A stretch of 64,000 bases of DNA from Entoloma clypeatum (GCA_963565915.1 OY751492.1:2356001-2420000); one strand, 5' to 3'; positions 32,991 through 46,045 are shown, numbered from the stretch's first letter. Numbers and translations are program-made. The notes: a model not told the origin generated them from the sequence alone.

Positions 32991-34063
32991 TCGTCCTCGA
33001 CAGCGCATTTACAGAAATACAGATTGGAGATGGACCTGGCATATGAATCATATGTAAGTAGCGCCTCACTCACCTCCGAGTTACCGGTCTCACCAACAGT
33101 GTCCACAGAAGCTCCAAGATCGTGTCTCCTATGGATTGGAGCATCGAAAAGGGTTCGAAGGGGCGCTGTCTTGACTACAACATGTAAAGTGGTATCGCCG
33201 CGGTTATGTATCAGCATGTATCATCGTGATTTCTTCGAGCCGCATGGGCAGGCGTATTCCCAAAACTGTCCAGAAATTACTCGTGATAGAGTAGCTCGAC
33301 TTGCCTTGAGGCAACACCGTAGCTCAACTGTCTTTCGTGGATATGGAATTAAGGAAGTTCGAAGGGTTCGCCGGGTGTTTGGTCTGCCAAAGTGCAAAAA
33401 TGGCCGACCACGAAAGGAAGAGTGGTGTCTGCGAAGGGCCGATATGGCTCCCAAAATCTTCAGGTTATCCATAAGGTATGGCTCGTATTAGCAATAACAA
33501 TGCTGGTATTGACCCTTTGCCTATAGACAAGATAATCAAACGGCGTGAAAATTATTGGCGACCCCATACAATCCAAGGCTGTCTGCAAATGGGTTAGGCA
33601 CGGCCAGTTCAATATATCAAGAGAAGGGCATATTGCAGAAGGACGCGTCGGCTGCGCAAGACATCGATGTCCCAAATGGGTGGGGAGAAAAAGAGGAAGC
33701 AGGCGACGATCAAGAAGCCTGTCGAGATGAAATGAACTGTTTCCTTTTGCGCTCGTTCAAAAAATTCTGGACGCTCAGTGGGCGTCGGGAGTTAAGTCAC
33801 CGTTGAGTGCTGGGTGGGTTTCAAGTCTTCCCAAGCATGACATGCATGCAATGTGCTTGTCATCAGAGGTTGAGGTACCGCAACGAAGGTTTTGGGACTT
33901 ACTCACATGTGCCTATGTGATCGTGGTCTGTGAAAACCTCATTACGTCCATTACAAGGGCTTTGTATTAGTTTTCGATGAAGTCTCTCAAAGCTTTGCGG
34001 AAAGGGAAGTCACAAACTCCAATTTGAGAAAAGGCGTTGAACAGAGAGGATAGAATGGATAAT
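32991..34063. other. Region without a recognisable gene
   Basis: The plus frame at 32907-33491 is open for 194 codons but has no recognisable motif and low-quality codon use. I call no gene. The right end is the 3' flank of the AP-1 beta gene. Confidence 0.35.
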
Positions 34064-36809
34064 CTAAAACAGCCCAAGAAGGTCGTCCTGCTGCGGCTGC
34101 GGCTGTTGTGGGGTAGACAGAGGCGCAGTAGCCGCCGGCACAACCCCAAGGCCGAACCCCAAACCAGCACTGGGCATAGGCGAAGCCACACTGGGTGTCA
34201 CTGGCGACATCATAGAGGCAAAACCAGTCGCACCCGGCCCCCCACCGCCGAACCCGAATCCGGCAGGTGTTGCGCCCCCCCCACCACCGCCAAAAATCGA
34301 CACGAGGTCGTCCAGCGGATTTGTCGACGTCCCCGCAAGCAGGTTGGCCGCTGCGGGTGTCTGGGAGAGAACCTCCGTTGCGGCGAGGCCGGAAGGTTGC
34401 CCCTCGGTGGCAGGGGTGTCGTCAAAGTCACTGGAAGGAATATCGCATCAAGGTGAGTAAGAATGGACGAAGTGACATACAGTAGATTCTCTGCCTGTCG
34501 TCCGGCAACGACAGTCTGTAGTGCCTTCTGTGCGGATAATCGCCCATCCGATAAACTGATTGTCCCAGAGAGAGTCGGTGAAAGTGAGACAGGATATGGA
34601 TCAGGTATACGTACTCAGCTCCCTTCCGCACAGCGTCAACTCCCACGCGGCCCCTTCCAATGAACGTTTCAGCCGGTTTATGGTACACGCTCGCCAAAGT
34701 TGAAACCTCCCCCAAAAGTTCTTCCAACAGTGCCGGTGAGACGGTGGTACGGGGTATTGAAATCGGTGGTCGATGGGCCAGGACAACCGCCTGCAGAAAG
34801 ATGCAGAAACGTTTACCCGCGGAAATTGTCGAAGGACACACCGAGGCATACCTTGGCCGCTCCAGGGTCTGTCGAAAGTAATCGCCAGTAAATATATGCG
34901 CGATCCCGCACATCCGGGGAGTCGCAGTCCTTTGTCGCGGTTGTCAATACACTTTGGACAATGGCTTGTGCAGAATCGGGTTTATTGAGGAACAATTTGA
35001 CGACTGCGGTTAGCGTTTGTAGTTGCACCTGCCCCGGGTTTGTTAGCGACATTAGTTCTCTTGTAGGCTCAGAGTGCGCCCACGAACGGGGTACGATTCT
35101 TCAGTAAAAGAGTCCACGAAGATACCTAGGAGCTCGTCCGCATTATCAATTTTGTTAGCATATTCCCCGATAATCCAGATCAAAGATGCTTTGGCTTCTG
35201 GTTCGTCCAACTCGTCGAGGTTGGCACATAATGTGGGAATGACACCCTCGTACGTCGAGGGGTATTTTCGAAATATGTCCTGTATGCAGATCATTTCAAA
35301 GACCAGAACCAAAACACAGATACAATGAACAAACCTTCATGACTACGACGGCTTCTTGCACGACGTAGCTGACGCGAGTAGCGATGAGATCCAGAAGAAC
35401 GTTAACGCAGCGTTCAGATGCAGCATCAATCTTCACAGCAGTCTGCCCAATGGCCTTGATGCTTTTACGAACAAAGTCTACATCCACCTCAGACGCATAC
35501 CTGCAGAGAGGGTCAAGTTTCATAAATTGCCACCAAAGTCACAAGCTGACTCACTCCTTCAACTCACTCAACAGCGCGTCGACATTCTTCTCGTTCGCCA
35601 ACCTCACCATGATTTCCAACTTTTCGACTTTAACATACAAGGGGTCGTTATACTTGCAAAAAAATACGCGCATCTCGCTTGAGAGGATATCCGAACGTTT
35701 TTGCAGCAGGAGGTTGATGTTTCTCAAACTAACCCATTGGACCTCTGGGGGTGAAGAAAGCAGGGTGACCAGTGGCGGGGCCATTTTGCGCACAAGTTGT
35801 TTAATTAGGTCTTCCCTGTTCACATGACGCATGTGTATCATGATCACCTGTGATAAAAACAATCAGCGGCATGGGTGTTTGTGGAATGGAGAAGATCATA
35901 CCTTGACTGCAGCGAGGACTACACTGCCGTTGGCGTGTTGAAACTGTGGCACGACACGTTCGCATATATGTTCGCTTTCCTTCTCGTCCTGCGCAACATA
36001 CCTTGCCAAAGCATTGAGAACGGCAACCCGACCCCATTCCGAACATTCGTTCAATGCGATAAGTAGTTTATTGAGGATGGCAGAGGTGATTGTGAATATC
36101 CCTGGATCTGATGAGGAAGTGGACGGCTGAGATGAAGCAGCGGTATGTATGTCGGTCAGCGCAGCTACAGTATTCGCGACCACCTGGAGGAAAAGAAAGA
36201 CCAGCCGATGAGATGAGCAGAGAGTCGATATGACGATGGAGCGCACCATCGGGTTGCTGTCCGAGATCATCTCATGCAACTGGTCCAAGAAACCATTGTC
36301 TATCACGAGCTCCGGCTTGAGGTCGTAGAGTTTCGCAACACACAGGGCGGCCGTCTTGCGCACGTAGGGGTTCTCGTCTCGGAGGCATTTCTGGAGCGGG
36401 TCACATAGGTAATCGATGATTTTTTCGGCACGGAGGCACCCCATGGTGCGAATGGCCAAAGCCCTGACGAGGGGGTTAGGATCATCGGTGTCTTTAACGA
36501 AAGTGTTGACTGCTAGGATGACAAGCTCTGGTTGGGTCTTTGCGTAGTTCATGAGATAAAGGTAGACGAGCTTTTTCTGCTCGAGATCGTCGGTTTGCAT
36601 GTTCTTGAGGACATCGGGGAAGAGTCCGCTGACATCTTTGGAATGTTAGGCAATTGGCATAGAAAGTTGTGCAAGGACTGCGCACCCTTGCCGACAGTCA
36701 TGGATGCGATGGTGCGTTTAATTGCATCCTTGCGTTTATCGCGGTATTCGCTGTTGAGATCGACGCTGAGCTCGTAGTTCTCTCCTTTGCGAGGAGCCCT
36801 TATGCTCAT
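34064..36809 (-). CDS. APL2: AP-1 complex subunit beta (beta-adaptin)
   Basis: Ten exons on the minus strand: 36809-36686, 36635-36247, 36183-35902, 35847-35555, 35500-35335, 35279-35088, 35028-34852, 34790-34615, 34555-34481, 34430-34064. All phases join to 746 residues. The HEAT-repeat trunk is intact ([58 protein letters not shown]). The C terminus is Gly- and Pro-rich and ends DDLLGLF, with no appendage domain. Beta-adaptin is the large subunit that binds dileucine sorting signals and clathrin at the trans-Golgi and endosomes. The DDLLGLF tail could act as a clathrin box. AP-1 versus AP-2 is judged from the trunk and missing ear and is less certain. Confidence 0.92.
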
Positions 36810-36890
36810 CGTGAGGGATAATAATTCTAATTTGGGGGCGTGGGAACATTCAACTTGTTCTCTTCTGAGTTCACTTGAACGGTCCCCGTC
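36810..36890. promoter_or_regulatory. 81-bp divergent promoter, AP-1 beta / PalI-like gene
   Basis: The two start codons face away from each other with 81 bp between them, so the core promoters and 5' leaders must overlap. I see no defined factor site. Confidence 0.5.
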
Positions 36891-37851
36891 ATGTCCCGCA
36901 TCTTCTGCATCCCTGGCATTTTATTCCTCCTTTCTGCCTTCGTCCTCAGTTTCTTGACCTCCATTTCCCTCCCTTACCTTACTTCACTGGACATCACCCG
37001 CACGCATTTCAACCAAGGCGTCATCCTGTCAGATACGCAGAATAATCAAGTGACAGAGCTGCGCGTGAGTTTTACCTTGTCCCCCTATTTTTATATAATT
37101 AAGTACTGAAAGCAACCTTCAGTTTGGTGTTTGGTAAGTGGGCAAGTAAGGAAAATCATCATATGGACTGATGTCATTTTTGTAGGGCACCTTGCTTCTA
37201 TAATGAGGACGACCAGAAAACTTGCTTTGCTTCAGGTACGCGCGAGGCTTGTTCCTGTGTGTGCACTTGCAAGTCTAATTCCACGAATGCAGGACATGGA
37301 TACAAGATCTCCATCTCAAATGAACAGAAGACCGCCAACGTGATCATTGGCTCTTCCTGGACCCGAGGTCTCGCAGTACACCCCGTCGGTACGCCCCCTC
37401 ATACTTGCTCGTCCCACCTGTCCCCTCATTTATTTCATTAAAATCAGCTGCTGTAGTCACCTTCGTCGCTCTTCTCCTCTCCTTCTTTCCACACCTCACC
37501 ATAACCTTACTCGCATCCATCACCTCCTTCCTTGCCGCCCTTTTGACTCTCATCGCTTTCGCCATCGACATCGCATTGTTTGTCTACCTCAGGCATCAAG
37601 TCAACAAGCTTCCAGCAGTCCAAGGAAAGACAACCCCCGGTCCTGGTAAGCCTCGCTGCTCTCTCGGTATTCCACGATATCAATGACGCGCCGCTCATAC
37701 CCCAGGATTTTGGTTGACCCTTGTATCCTTCATTCTGCTCCTTCTCGGAGGTTCCACTGTCTGCTTCGGCCGCCGCAAGGACCGCCAGTCGGGATCATCA
37801 GCTTATACCAGCCCCAAGAAGCCGTTCTGGTCTAGGTTCTCCAGAAAATAG
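36891..37851 (+). CDS. PalI/SUR7-family four-helix membrane protein
   Basis: Six exons, 36891-37064, 37123-37133, 37186-37235, 37293-37388, 37448-37645, 37706-37851, join to 224 residues. Helix 1 is at the N terminus ([17 protein letters not shown]). The extracellular loop has FGVW, then [11 protein letters not shown], the cysteine pattern of the family. Helices 2 and 3 lie in exon 5 and helix 4 ([18 protein letters not shown]) in exon 6, followed by a basic cytosolic tail. The second exon is only 11 bases. Relatives are eisosome or pH-sensing (Rim9/PalI) proteins of the plasma membrane; which role applies here is not visible. Confidence 0.87.
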
Positions 37852-38161
37852 ACTCCCATAGTCGACGTGTCCTTTTCTCATCTATATATCTATACCTTTT
37901 TCTGGCAAGGACAAGTACATAACTGCCCCTTTTATTGTTGACCCGATGAGTTTTTTCTCTCCTTCTCCATACGTCTCTGCTGGGGGTCCATGAGTCCCAT
38001 ACTCCAGCTACTCATACGACGCGAACGATCTCAGAATATTTGTTTCACGGTAAACTACTCAATACACCCTTCCTGATAAGCAAATCGTGATGTACCAAGC
38101 GATTCCGCACATATCGCTTTCCAGCGTTTTCTGTTCAACGCAAAGTTGTCACAAACGCGAA

Positions 38162-39171
38162 ATGTCACCGGCTCGTCACACGATCTGGCCTCGATCAGCG
38201 TCGAGCAGCACCCTCTCTTACCGCCCACCCACACCAGATACGTTTCAGCAACACATTTCAAACATGTCTCGCCGTTCTCGAGGCACGAAGAAGAAATCTC
38301 TGGAGATACATCTCAGCTCCGAGGACGAGGTGATCGACCTCAACCCGTCCCAGCAGTCGAATGGCAGTGATGACCAAAGGTGCGTCCTACGCACTCCGTT
38401 AAAATGTTTGTTTTTTATCAGCCATCTTCCGGCTCATATAGGCTACAGCTTGTGCTCGAAGAACACTTCGCCGGTAAATAACCCTTGTACCTTACCTCGT
38501 GCCACCTTCACAGGCATTGCTCCCGTAAACAGCCGCCCGCGAAAAAAAGAGAAGGGAGCAAGCACACATGTTCTCAAAAGCCGCATATAAACGGCTTGCG
38601 AAGGATGTGAAAATCTTGTTCTCTTTCCCCGAAATCTACTGACGGATGTGCTTTTAGATTGGTGGCACCGCAGATGAACTGAAAGCATCAATAGCGGCGG
38701 TGTACGTCCTCATTGCCTTTCAAAAACTGCCAGAAGTCTTGAAAAAGCCCCGCCCAGCGAGACCATTCACACCGATTTCCTCCAGAAATATGCAGCGAAC
38801 GAAGATGAGATTCACAGGCTTTGGGCAGAGATTCAGAAGGAACAACAGAAGCTGGCGGTGAGCGCCTCCCTTCCCTTGTTATCTCTCGCCCCTTCAAAAA
38901 AAATCATCTGCGCTGAATGATGTCAATGTGGGGATCCAAACCAAACTTTTCGAACTGCAGACATTCGCTATTAAACGACATGAGATCAATGCAGAAGTGG
39001 CCGCCAAGAGGCCTGAAGCAGCGCATACACCTGGCCTTTCAAAGATCAAGAGCGCATGCCGCGGTGCGTCGCTTGTCCTTTCTCTCTCTTGAAGCGTCTG
39101 TTCATGTCATGCCTTGTGGTTATTCAGAAAATCGGGAGGTCGTCAATCGCATCAATATGTTGCCAGGATGA
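38162..39171 (+). CDS. Predicted coiled-coil nuclear protein, unknown
   Basis: The first exon, 38162-38379, encodes a basic Ser-rich start, then SLEIHLSSEDEVIDL; a Met at 38265 is an alternative start. Exon 38442-38473 follows in phase. Exons between 38500 and 38730 are uncertain. Later exons encode helical segments with heptads: NEDEIHRLWAEIQKEQQKLA (about 38790-38858) and ALNDVNVGIQTKLFELQTFA (about 38915-38970). The last exon ends with TGA at 39169-39171. The order, an acidic SUMO-like motif and then coiled coil, resembles small kinetochore or cohesin-related subunits, but I cannot assign it. Confidence 0.5.
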
Positions 39172-40797
39172 GGATAATGTGTGATGGATATTCTGCCAGT
39201 GAAGTTGCTTCTTTGTATCCAAGCACTACAAGTTTTGTAATAATATGTCAAATATAGTTCTTGTGCATTGAATTGTACTCGCGCTATAGAATTTGAACGC
39301 AACCTTGTCGTGGGGCGGGCCGAAGGAGTTCCATACCTCGCCTGGTATACTCTTCAGACCTCGGACCCGATACCTGGTGGCAGTATCGCGATATATTTGT
39401 ATCGAATGCGGATGTGGTTCTTGTTTTTGGCAGGTGTCGCGGACATCTACACGGCACCGCCAGAGTCTGCTTCTTGAAAGTAAACAACACGACTACCAGA
39501 CTTGAGAATATGACGGTGCCGGATAGCAGCGCTTCGATCGGGTGTACGGCGTTCTTCAAGAAATTTTTTGGGACCTGGAAGACGTTGTTGACCATGTACC
39601 GTCCTGACGGCGGACGGTGACTTGATCCGCGATTCGACGGGTGAAGACGAATTTTTTTTTGGACCTGGGGTTTCGGATGCAGTACTCGGGGTGTCGGAAG
39701 AGTTTCGTGGTGGCTGAAGCACCCTATGGAGTCACAACCTGTGCAGTATAGTAGGTTGCGTTAGTCTTGTGTTTTCACTCCGCATTACTTACAAGGGATC
39801 AAATTTCTCTTAAAAGAAAGGAGTGCGTCCGCATTTGACATGTGCCAGTACGCAGCGTACAGCGGAAGAATCGATCGGCGAAATTGAGCGTACTTTGAAC
39901 TCACGTGATTGGGAGCGGACAAAACTAATTTGAATGTTCGTCTAGGATTCGTCGCGACCTGATCAAGGACGGATACACATATTCCGGCTGATCAAGTGGT
40001 GCAGCCGGCGCAGGCTGTAGGCGTTGTGGAGAAAACTCGGGTCATACAAAGGATCTGCAATGCATTATCAGCTGTACTTTCCTGAGGTCAACTCCGAAGC
40101 GATTCCAGACGGCTGTCAGAAGTAGTGGCAGATGAGAGCGGTAAGCACCTTTGATGAAGTAATATGGACGACTCCTTTGCATGATAATGACGCCGTCCTC
40201 ATTGCCTAGATTTGCGGAGGTGCAAGGTCGAAATTCAAATGTTTTTGCATGCATGCTTGAATGATCCTTTTTGTCACGGTGGAAGTCAAAACGCCACGGT
40301 CCGTGAATGCTCGTGCCCCTAGGTTTTCCCGATCTATGCGAGGTGCCTGCGAGCAAGGCGGAAGAATAAGATGGAGCCACCAGCCACAGTGCATTTATCC
40401 CCCTCTCCTGACTGAGCCGAGCTTGGATGCCGAGAACTGGATGAAACTTTTCCGGCGAAAGACGTGATAATCGGAGGGTAAATCAGCGACTCAAGTATCG
40501 TATAGTCCACTTATCTCGGGTGATCCAATTTGTTGGACGAGTGACGCAAGTGTGTCTTGTGTAGGTGCTTCGAATGATGGAGGGGACTTCTTTTTTGATG
40601 CCAACATGACCTGACATGGCGCATCCTTCTCAAGTACTTTGGTATGCGGCAAGCGTCAAAATTCGACTACGGTAGCCCACTTGCGGTCACCCCCTTCTTC
40701 TTCTCTGTCCATACACCCGGCCCGCCCCCCCCGGGTTTGCACTTGCCACCAAAAATCGAATGCTCCATCATCACTCTGATTTTGCCTCCCTACTCTC
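39172..40797. other. Region of 1.6 kb without a recognisable gene
   Basis: Minus-strand frames at 39284-39595 and 39447-39722 overlap each other in different frames and have no known motif. I see no RNA gene or repeat. The right end is the promoter of the P450 gene. Confidence 0.35.
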
Positions 40798-43104
40798 ATG
40801 TCTTCCCTCCACAATGCCTATCTTGGATGGGCAACTGCCTTTGCTTGCCTGCCCGCTGCTTTTTATGCATATCGCCTCTTCACCGCTCCACGACCCCACT
40901 TCCCCCCCGGTCCCAAGGGCGCCCCATTCATTGGCAATGTGATCCCCATGTCGGGCGACCACAATGAGGTCCTCTTCCAGTCCTGGGCGAAAAAATACGG
41001 TATCAGGACCCTCTTCTTGACCTCGAACCATCCAACTCACATCACCCCAGGCGGTATCATGTACATTCGAATCCTAAACCAATCTGTCCTCGTTCTGAGC
41101 GATCTGGAGGTTGCCCGAGATCTGCTAGACAAGCGCAGTTCAATTTATTCAGATCGCCCCCGTTTCGTCTTATTTTCTGAATTGTGAGTCCAATGGTATC
41201 GTCATCCATCGAGTCTGTTGTTTAATTCAAGCGTACAGAATGGGTTGGCACGGCGCCTCGACTCATGTTCGCTAGTGAGTCATCAATGCATCGACGGGAT
41301 AACCGTCCGTCAATGCTCTCACAGCGGGCCTCGATTTCGGAAGCACCGGCGGTTCATTCAGCAGTCGTTCAATCGACGCGCGATTACAGCTTTTCATCCA
41401 CTTCAGAAGCAGGAAACCCTCCTGTTACTTGACGGACTAATGCAAACGCCGCGATTATTTGTACAGCACCTCAGAAGGTATTTCTTCCCCCCCCCCCACT
41501 GCCGTTTGTGCGTGGCGCAGGTAATATTCATCTCCTTTGCGTTCCAGATTTGCCGCTGCTACCATTTTGACAATAACGTATGGCCATCAAATCACCTCCG
41601 TGGATGATCTATTTGTCACGCTAGGTAAGCTCATTCGACTCAGAAGAGGAATGACAAGTTCCTACTTGAAGCTCTTCAGCCGAACGAGCAGGAAGTTTGA
41701 CCATTGAATCGGGTACCCCCGCTGCCACTCTCGTTGATTTTTTCCCCATCTTGAGGTACAACTTTAGAATGCTAGTTAAAAATTCCTCCCGGAGTTTACC
41801 TTATTGGACCAGGTACGTTCCGACATGGGCCCCGTTCTGCGGCTTCAAACGCAAGGCGCTCGAGACTCGGAGAGCCGTCGACAATATGATGAACATACCG
41901 TTCGATATGGTAAAAAACGATTTGGTGCGTGGCTTGTCTAGCCGCGCTTTTATCGAGTTTTCACGCGTTATTAGCGCGCAGGGAAAGCTGCTCCTTCCTT
42001 TACATCGACGCTTTTAGAGGCGCACTGTCACCCGAAGAAAAGCGGAATAGCATCCGAAGAAACGACGTCAACAGAAGATGAAGAGGTCATCAAAGGGGCG
42101 GCAGGCACACTCTTTGCAGGTAATTCAACTCGTCATGGCTTTTTCTATAGGAGAGTAATTTCGTTCCTTCCAGCTGCAGAAGACACGGTATATCTTAATC
42201 TATTCACGAGGCCGCATAAACCTCATACCCCCCACCCTTAGACGGTCGCTGTTATGGAAACCTTTATTCTGGCCATGATTCAACATCCCGCCGTGTTCAG
42301 GAAAGCCCAAGATGAGATAGACAAGGTTATTGGAAGCGACCGACTTCCGACCTTCGAGGATAGGGGCACCCTACCCTATCTTGAGTGCATCTTAAAGGAG
42401 ATCCTCCGGTAAATATTATCCTTTTGACAGCCGTCTTTTGATCCATCCTCAGTGTTGTTTCTAAATGAGCTTAGCTGGAACCCTCCCGCCCCTCTGGGAA
42501 TGCCGCACCGTGTGATGAAAGATGACATTTATCGAGGGTACCACATACCATCAGGAACGACTGTATATGCCAACATTTAGTGCGCACATCATGCTTATAT
42601 TTCCCTTGTTGTTGACAATCACCTCGATAGTGCTATGCTTCGGAATTGCCCCCAATCAGATTCATTCGTTCCGGAAAGATATCTGAACCCAGAGTCTAGT
42701 CTACCCGATCCACGAGAACTCGTCTTCGGTTTCGGCAGAAGGTTTGCCAATAAAGCATACCTTAATTTTCGGTCATCAGACTGAATGCAGCCCTTCCCGA
42801 ACAGGGTCTGTCCTGGAAGACACTTTGCTGAAACAAGCGCATGGTACATGATGGCCAACATGATAGCAACGCTCGACATATCGCCGTCGACGGAAGATCA
42901 AGCTGAAGGCGCCGTCCCTGCATTCGACGTCACTCCGGGCTTCATACGGTACGTACTTGTGATTGCCTCTTAGGTGTCCCGCAAGTAAATCCAGTGATCC
43001 GTGAATCCTACAGTCATCCGAAACCATTTGGGTGCTCCATCAGCCCCCGCTCCGAGAATGTAACGAAGCTTATCCAGGAAGCAAAAGCCTATATTGAACT
43101 CTGA
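40798..43104 (+). CDS. Cytochrome P450 monooxygenase
   Basis: Fourteen exons join in phase to 521 residues: 40798-40999, 41051-41183, 41239-41274, 41325-41477, 41548-41624, 41680-41755, 41813-41924, 41975-42119, 42174-42187, 42242-42408, 42475-42579, 42631-42741, 42805-42948, 43014-43104. An N-terminal anchor helix is followed by the proline hinge [12 protein letters not shown]. The I-helix reads AAEDTT (usually AGEDTT), the K-helix KEILR gives the ExxR pair, PERYL is present, and the heme motif is [14 protein letters not shown]. The enzyme would sit in the ER membrane and use NADPH-P450 reductase. It resembles the large Agaricomycete groups often labelled O-methylsterigmatocystin oxidoreductase-like; the substrate is unknown. 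No biosynthetic cluster surrounds it. Exon 9 has 14 bases. Confidence 0.92.
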
Positions 43105-43627
43105 GGACGGAAGAGCTGACCGTCTGCACCGAAGCATTTTTCATCCAATTCTCCCCTCATTCTCGGTGTATACTCCCTGGCATGGCCGCTAGGGGTGACT
43201 TTTCCTTTCGACAAACTTGCGGATACTTATGGACTGATTAGCATATGGTTTCGGTCGAGGATATTCTTTGTCTCCTCATCCCTTCTTTTGCACTTTCGCT
43301 CTCGTTAAAAACCTGATACTCAAAGCTGTTCTTACTCACTGGCATCCTTCACGAACATTGTACTTGCAAGTGGCAAAAGTAATTAGTACTCCTGCCAACA
43401 GGTGAAAATGGCAATGTGAAGAGATTGAACGCCTATTCCAATTGAGCGACGGTGCAAGTAACAAAGTCGCTCACCACGGAGAATGAATTTAATCGCCAGA
43501 CAATATCACCTGGGCGAAGATGACAGGCGCTGAGAGAACGAATGAATTCCATCCGAGTAGCGATGTTAATTAATCATGTCTTATTCGTATTGCCCACAAG
43601 CGACGTCATAATCGGCTATCCTGTGAT
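43105..43627. other. Convergent spacer, P450 / F-box gene
   Basis: The two genes end toward each other. The spacer is AT-rich and I see no gene in it. Confidence 0.4.
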
Positions 43628-45310
43628 CTATGGCACTTCGGTTACGATGAAATAAACTCGCTCGCCTTCGCCAGGGCCCCATGATCCCTGAGGCAGACAT
43701 ATGTTATTCAGCCCCTCAACATTGTCAGCAGACGAGTACCAACAGACCTCCAACTTCGATTCGTTAACTATCAGCCTACGCAGAGAAGCCCCTCCAGAGA
43801 TGATCTTCGCAGCAAGTTCCTGGTCAACTACGTCCTTCCGTTTTCTCTTGTTCCGGGTATCGAACGCGGCAGTATGGAGGCGTTTCATTCCCGAGGAGTA
43901 CTGCTGGAAAGTGTCCTAAAGCCATAAATGGGATGAGAAACCCATGTCCCATCAGTAGGAGAATGGGAAGCAAAACGAACAAGTGCGCTCTCCCTAGCTG
44001 CGATATGGAAGGTCTCAAGATCCAAACAACCCGAGAAAAGCGCCTTGACACCATCGACACTGACGTACGCTGATCGCAAGTCGAGATGCTGCAACGTTTT
44101 GCTGTGTTGCTTGACTAGATGATTGATGAGATTGTCGAACGGTACGTTGGGTCCAGGATCAGCGCTATCACAAAGGAGACGAAGCTGCTGAATCGAGGAT
44201 GCAGATACCACAGCTTTGACCCATTTGCAGAGGCTTACTACGTTTCGTTTGTTCTGTGTTGGTGGGTAATTCACAGTAAAGGATTTCAATGTGGACAAGT
44301 TGAGAGTCGGTGGAGTCCTAAGTTGCTGCCGAGACCAAAGAAATTATCAAGGGAATTGTAAGGAAAGGTTGAAAGCACTTGCAAGGTAATACCGCAGCTG
44401 CAGCCATTCCAGACACGGTAACTGTTCAAGGAAGGAAAATACGTCCTTATCAGTGAGTGAATATGACAAGCCTATTGTGAGTTCGCGGAGGCGACTGTGA
44501 ACATAGGGGATGAAGGACGTCAAGACGCCGGGCGTGATGGATCCGCAGTTGTCCTGTGTAGATAGAGAATTGGGTCTTGGACGTCATCGTCAAGAGCTTA
44601 CTTTGAGGTGGAGACCGATGAGCATGGGCAGTCTCTCGAGCCATTCAGGAAGAAGGTTGAGAATAGTGCGCCCAGGGCTTGAGAGGGTCAAACTGTGGAG
44701 GTGATTGATGCGAACTAACAGTGGGGCTGTCAGGTCTCCCATGCACGAAGGGTTTACGGCAAGGTCAAATAGACGAGGGGCTTCTTGAGATAGAATTTGC
44801 AATGACTCCACAAACATGCTTTCATGGTATGTGGATGGCGTCAGAGTCAGGCGCGAAAGGTTGGTGAACGATCGGATTGCATTTGCGATTGCAGAAGGTA
44901 ACACATTCATCGGTGGGGGCCGGGTTGAAAGATAACCTGGTGAAATGTCGGTAAAGCAGGTTACCACCTACAGATTAAAATGGAGCATACCTGAGATCTT
45001 GAGTTCATATACCAGAGGCGCATGTCCAGCTATACAGGCAGATCGAAGCAGGGAGGACTCCTGCAAAAAATCGGTGAGTGAAGGGATTTTGAAAGAAGGC
45101 TAGTTCAGCCACAGGAATTTCCCCGCGATCCTTCAGATCTAGAACAGGTCGGAATGCAGGAGAGTACTCCGCCCTTGCATAGAGCAGTTTCGATGCTACT
45201 TGGTTAAAGTGCCAGTTGACGAGGGAACATGTATACAACTCCCGATAGTCGTCTGAAAGATGTTGCAAGATGTCTTGGAGGAGGTCATACGGGAGGTTTT
45301 CGATGGGCAT
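43628..45310 (-). CDS. F-box protein with leucine-rich repeats
   Basis: Seven exons on the minus strand, 45310-45113, 45060-44991, 44936-44602, 44553-44393, 44317-43981, 43915-43748, 43687-43628, join to 442 residues. The F-box is at the N terminus: MPIENLPYDLLQDILQHLSD, then CSLVNWHFNQVASKLLYA. Irregular leucine-rich repeats follow (for example NLSRLTLTPSTYH and QLRLLCDSAD). Such proteins bind Skp1 in an SCF ubiquitin ligase and present a substrate through the repeats. Mushroom genomes have hundreds. The last intron is in frame and free of stops, so it may be retained (adding 20 residues). Confidence 0.85.
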
Positions 45311-45572
45311 AACCTGAGTTTTGCGAGAACGAATTCCGATCACGATCACGTTCAATCAGGGTAGATGACGTCAGCTCGGGGCGTGGTCGCGACTTCGTCT
45401 GGACCTGTGTTGGAGAACAAATTTTCACATCTCAAAGTGCATATACTCGCGAAGAGACAGGGAATATTTCATTCAAGACTTATCGACGTAGTTATTGAAA
45501 TCTTCCGAGTCCCGTAAGCTAATGCAGTGACAGCAAAAATATCTGCACAGACATACCCAAAACATCCGTCCT

Positions 45573-46045
45573 CTACTCCTTGGAGTTTGCCTGCTTTTCC
45601 AGGTCCCTGTGCTCTTTCTCCAGGGCGTCCTAGCAGAAAGTTAAGCTAGATGATCACTCAAACTAACGTTGGCCGACAAACCAGTTCAGTTTTCTTCTTC
45701 GTAATCTATTTAAAATGAGCAAACTGCACTTTTTGATCACATAAACAATTGCCCTACATCTTCTTTCAACTTTCTGAGGAGTTCCTGCTCATGGCGGTAG
45801 ATATAATCATCTAGGATGAAATTGAGACATGACAAGCGGTATCAAGCGGGGGAGCTACCTTCATGGGCCTTCTCCTTTTTACTGTGAATTTCATGAGAAT
45901 GAGGTAGGAAAATGCTGCCGAAAAGAGCACACCTGAAGCCCTTTGACTGAGCGACGCTGCCTTCAGTTCTACCCGTAGTGTAGCGCATGGCCATGAAGGC
46001 CGCAGGAGGACCGCGACGGACAGCAGTGAGACGGGCAGTAAGCAT
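45573..46045 (-). CDS. INH1: Mitochondrial ATPase inhibitor IF1
   Basis: Five exons, 46045-45933, 45881-45859, 45810-45758, 45705-45682 and 45629-45573, join to 89 residues. The first 25 residues form an Arg-rich presequence (MLTARLTAVRRGPP). The inhibitory part has GSVAQSKGFSKKEKAHEDDY, close to the IF1 consensus, and the C-terminal half is a coiled coil (LKEDITKKKTELDALEKEHR). IF1 binds the catalytic interface of F1 and blocks ATP hydrolysis when the proton gradient falls. Two of the exons have 23 and 24 bases. It shares an 88-bp promoter with ATP14. Confidence 0.9.

Noticed and set aside
32907..33491. A 194-codon plus-strand frame
   Set aside because: No motif, irregular composition, and its start lies in the 3' flank of the SET pseudogene duplication.
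39284..39722. Two overlapping minus-strand frames of about 90-100 codons
   Set aside because: Neither shows a domain or a consistent exon chain; I could not decide between them.
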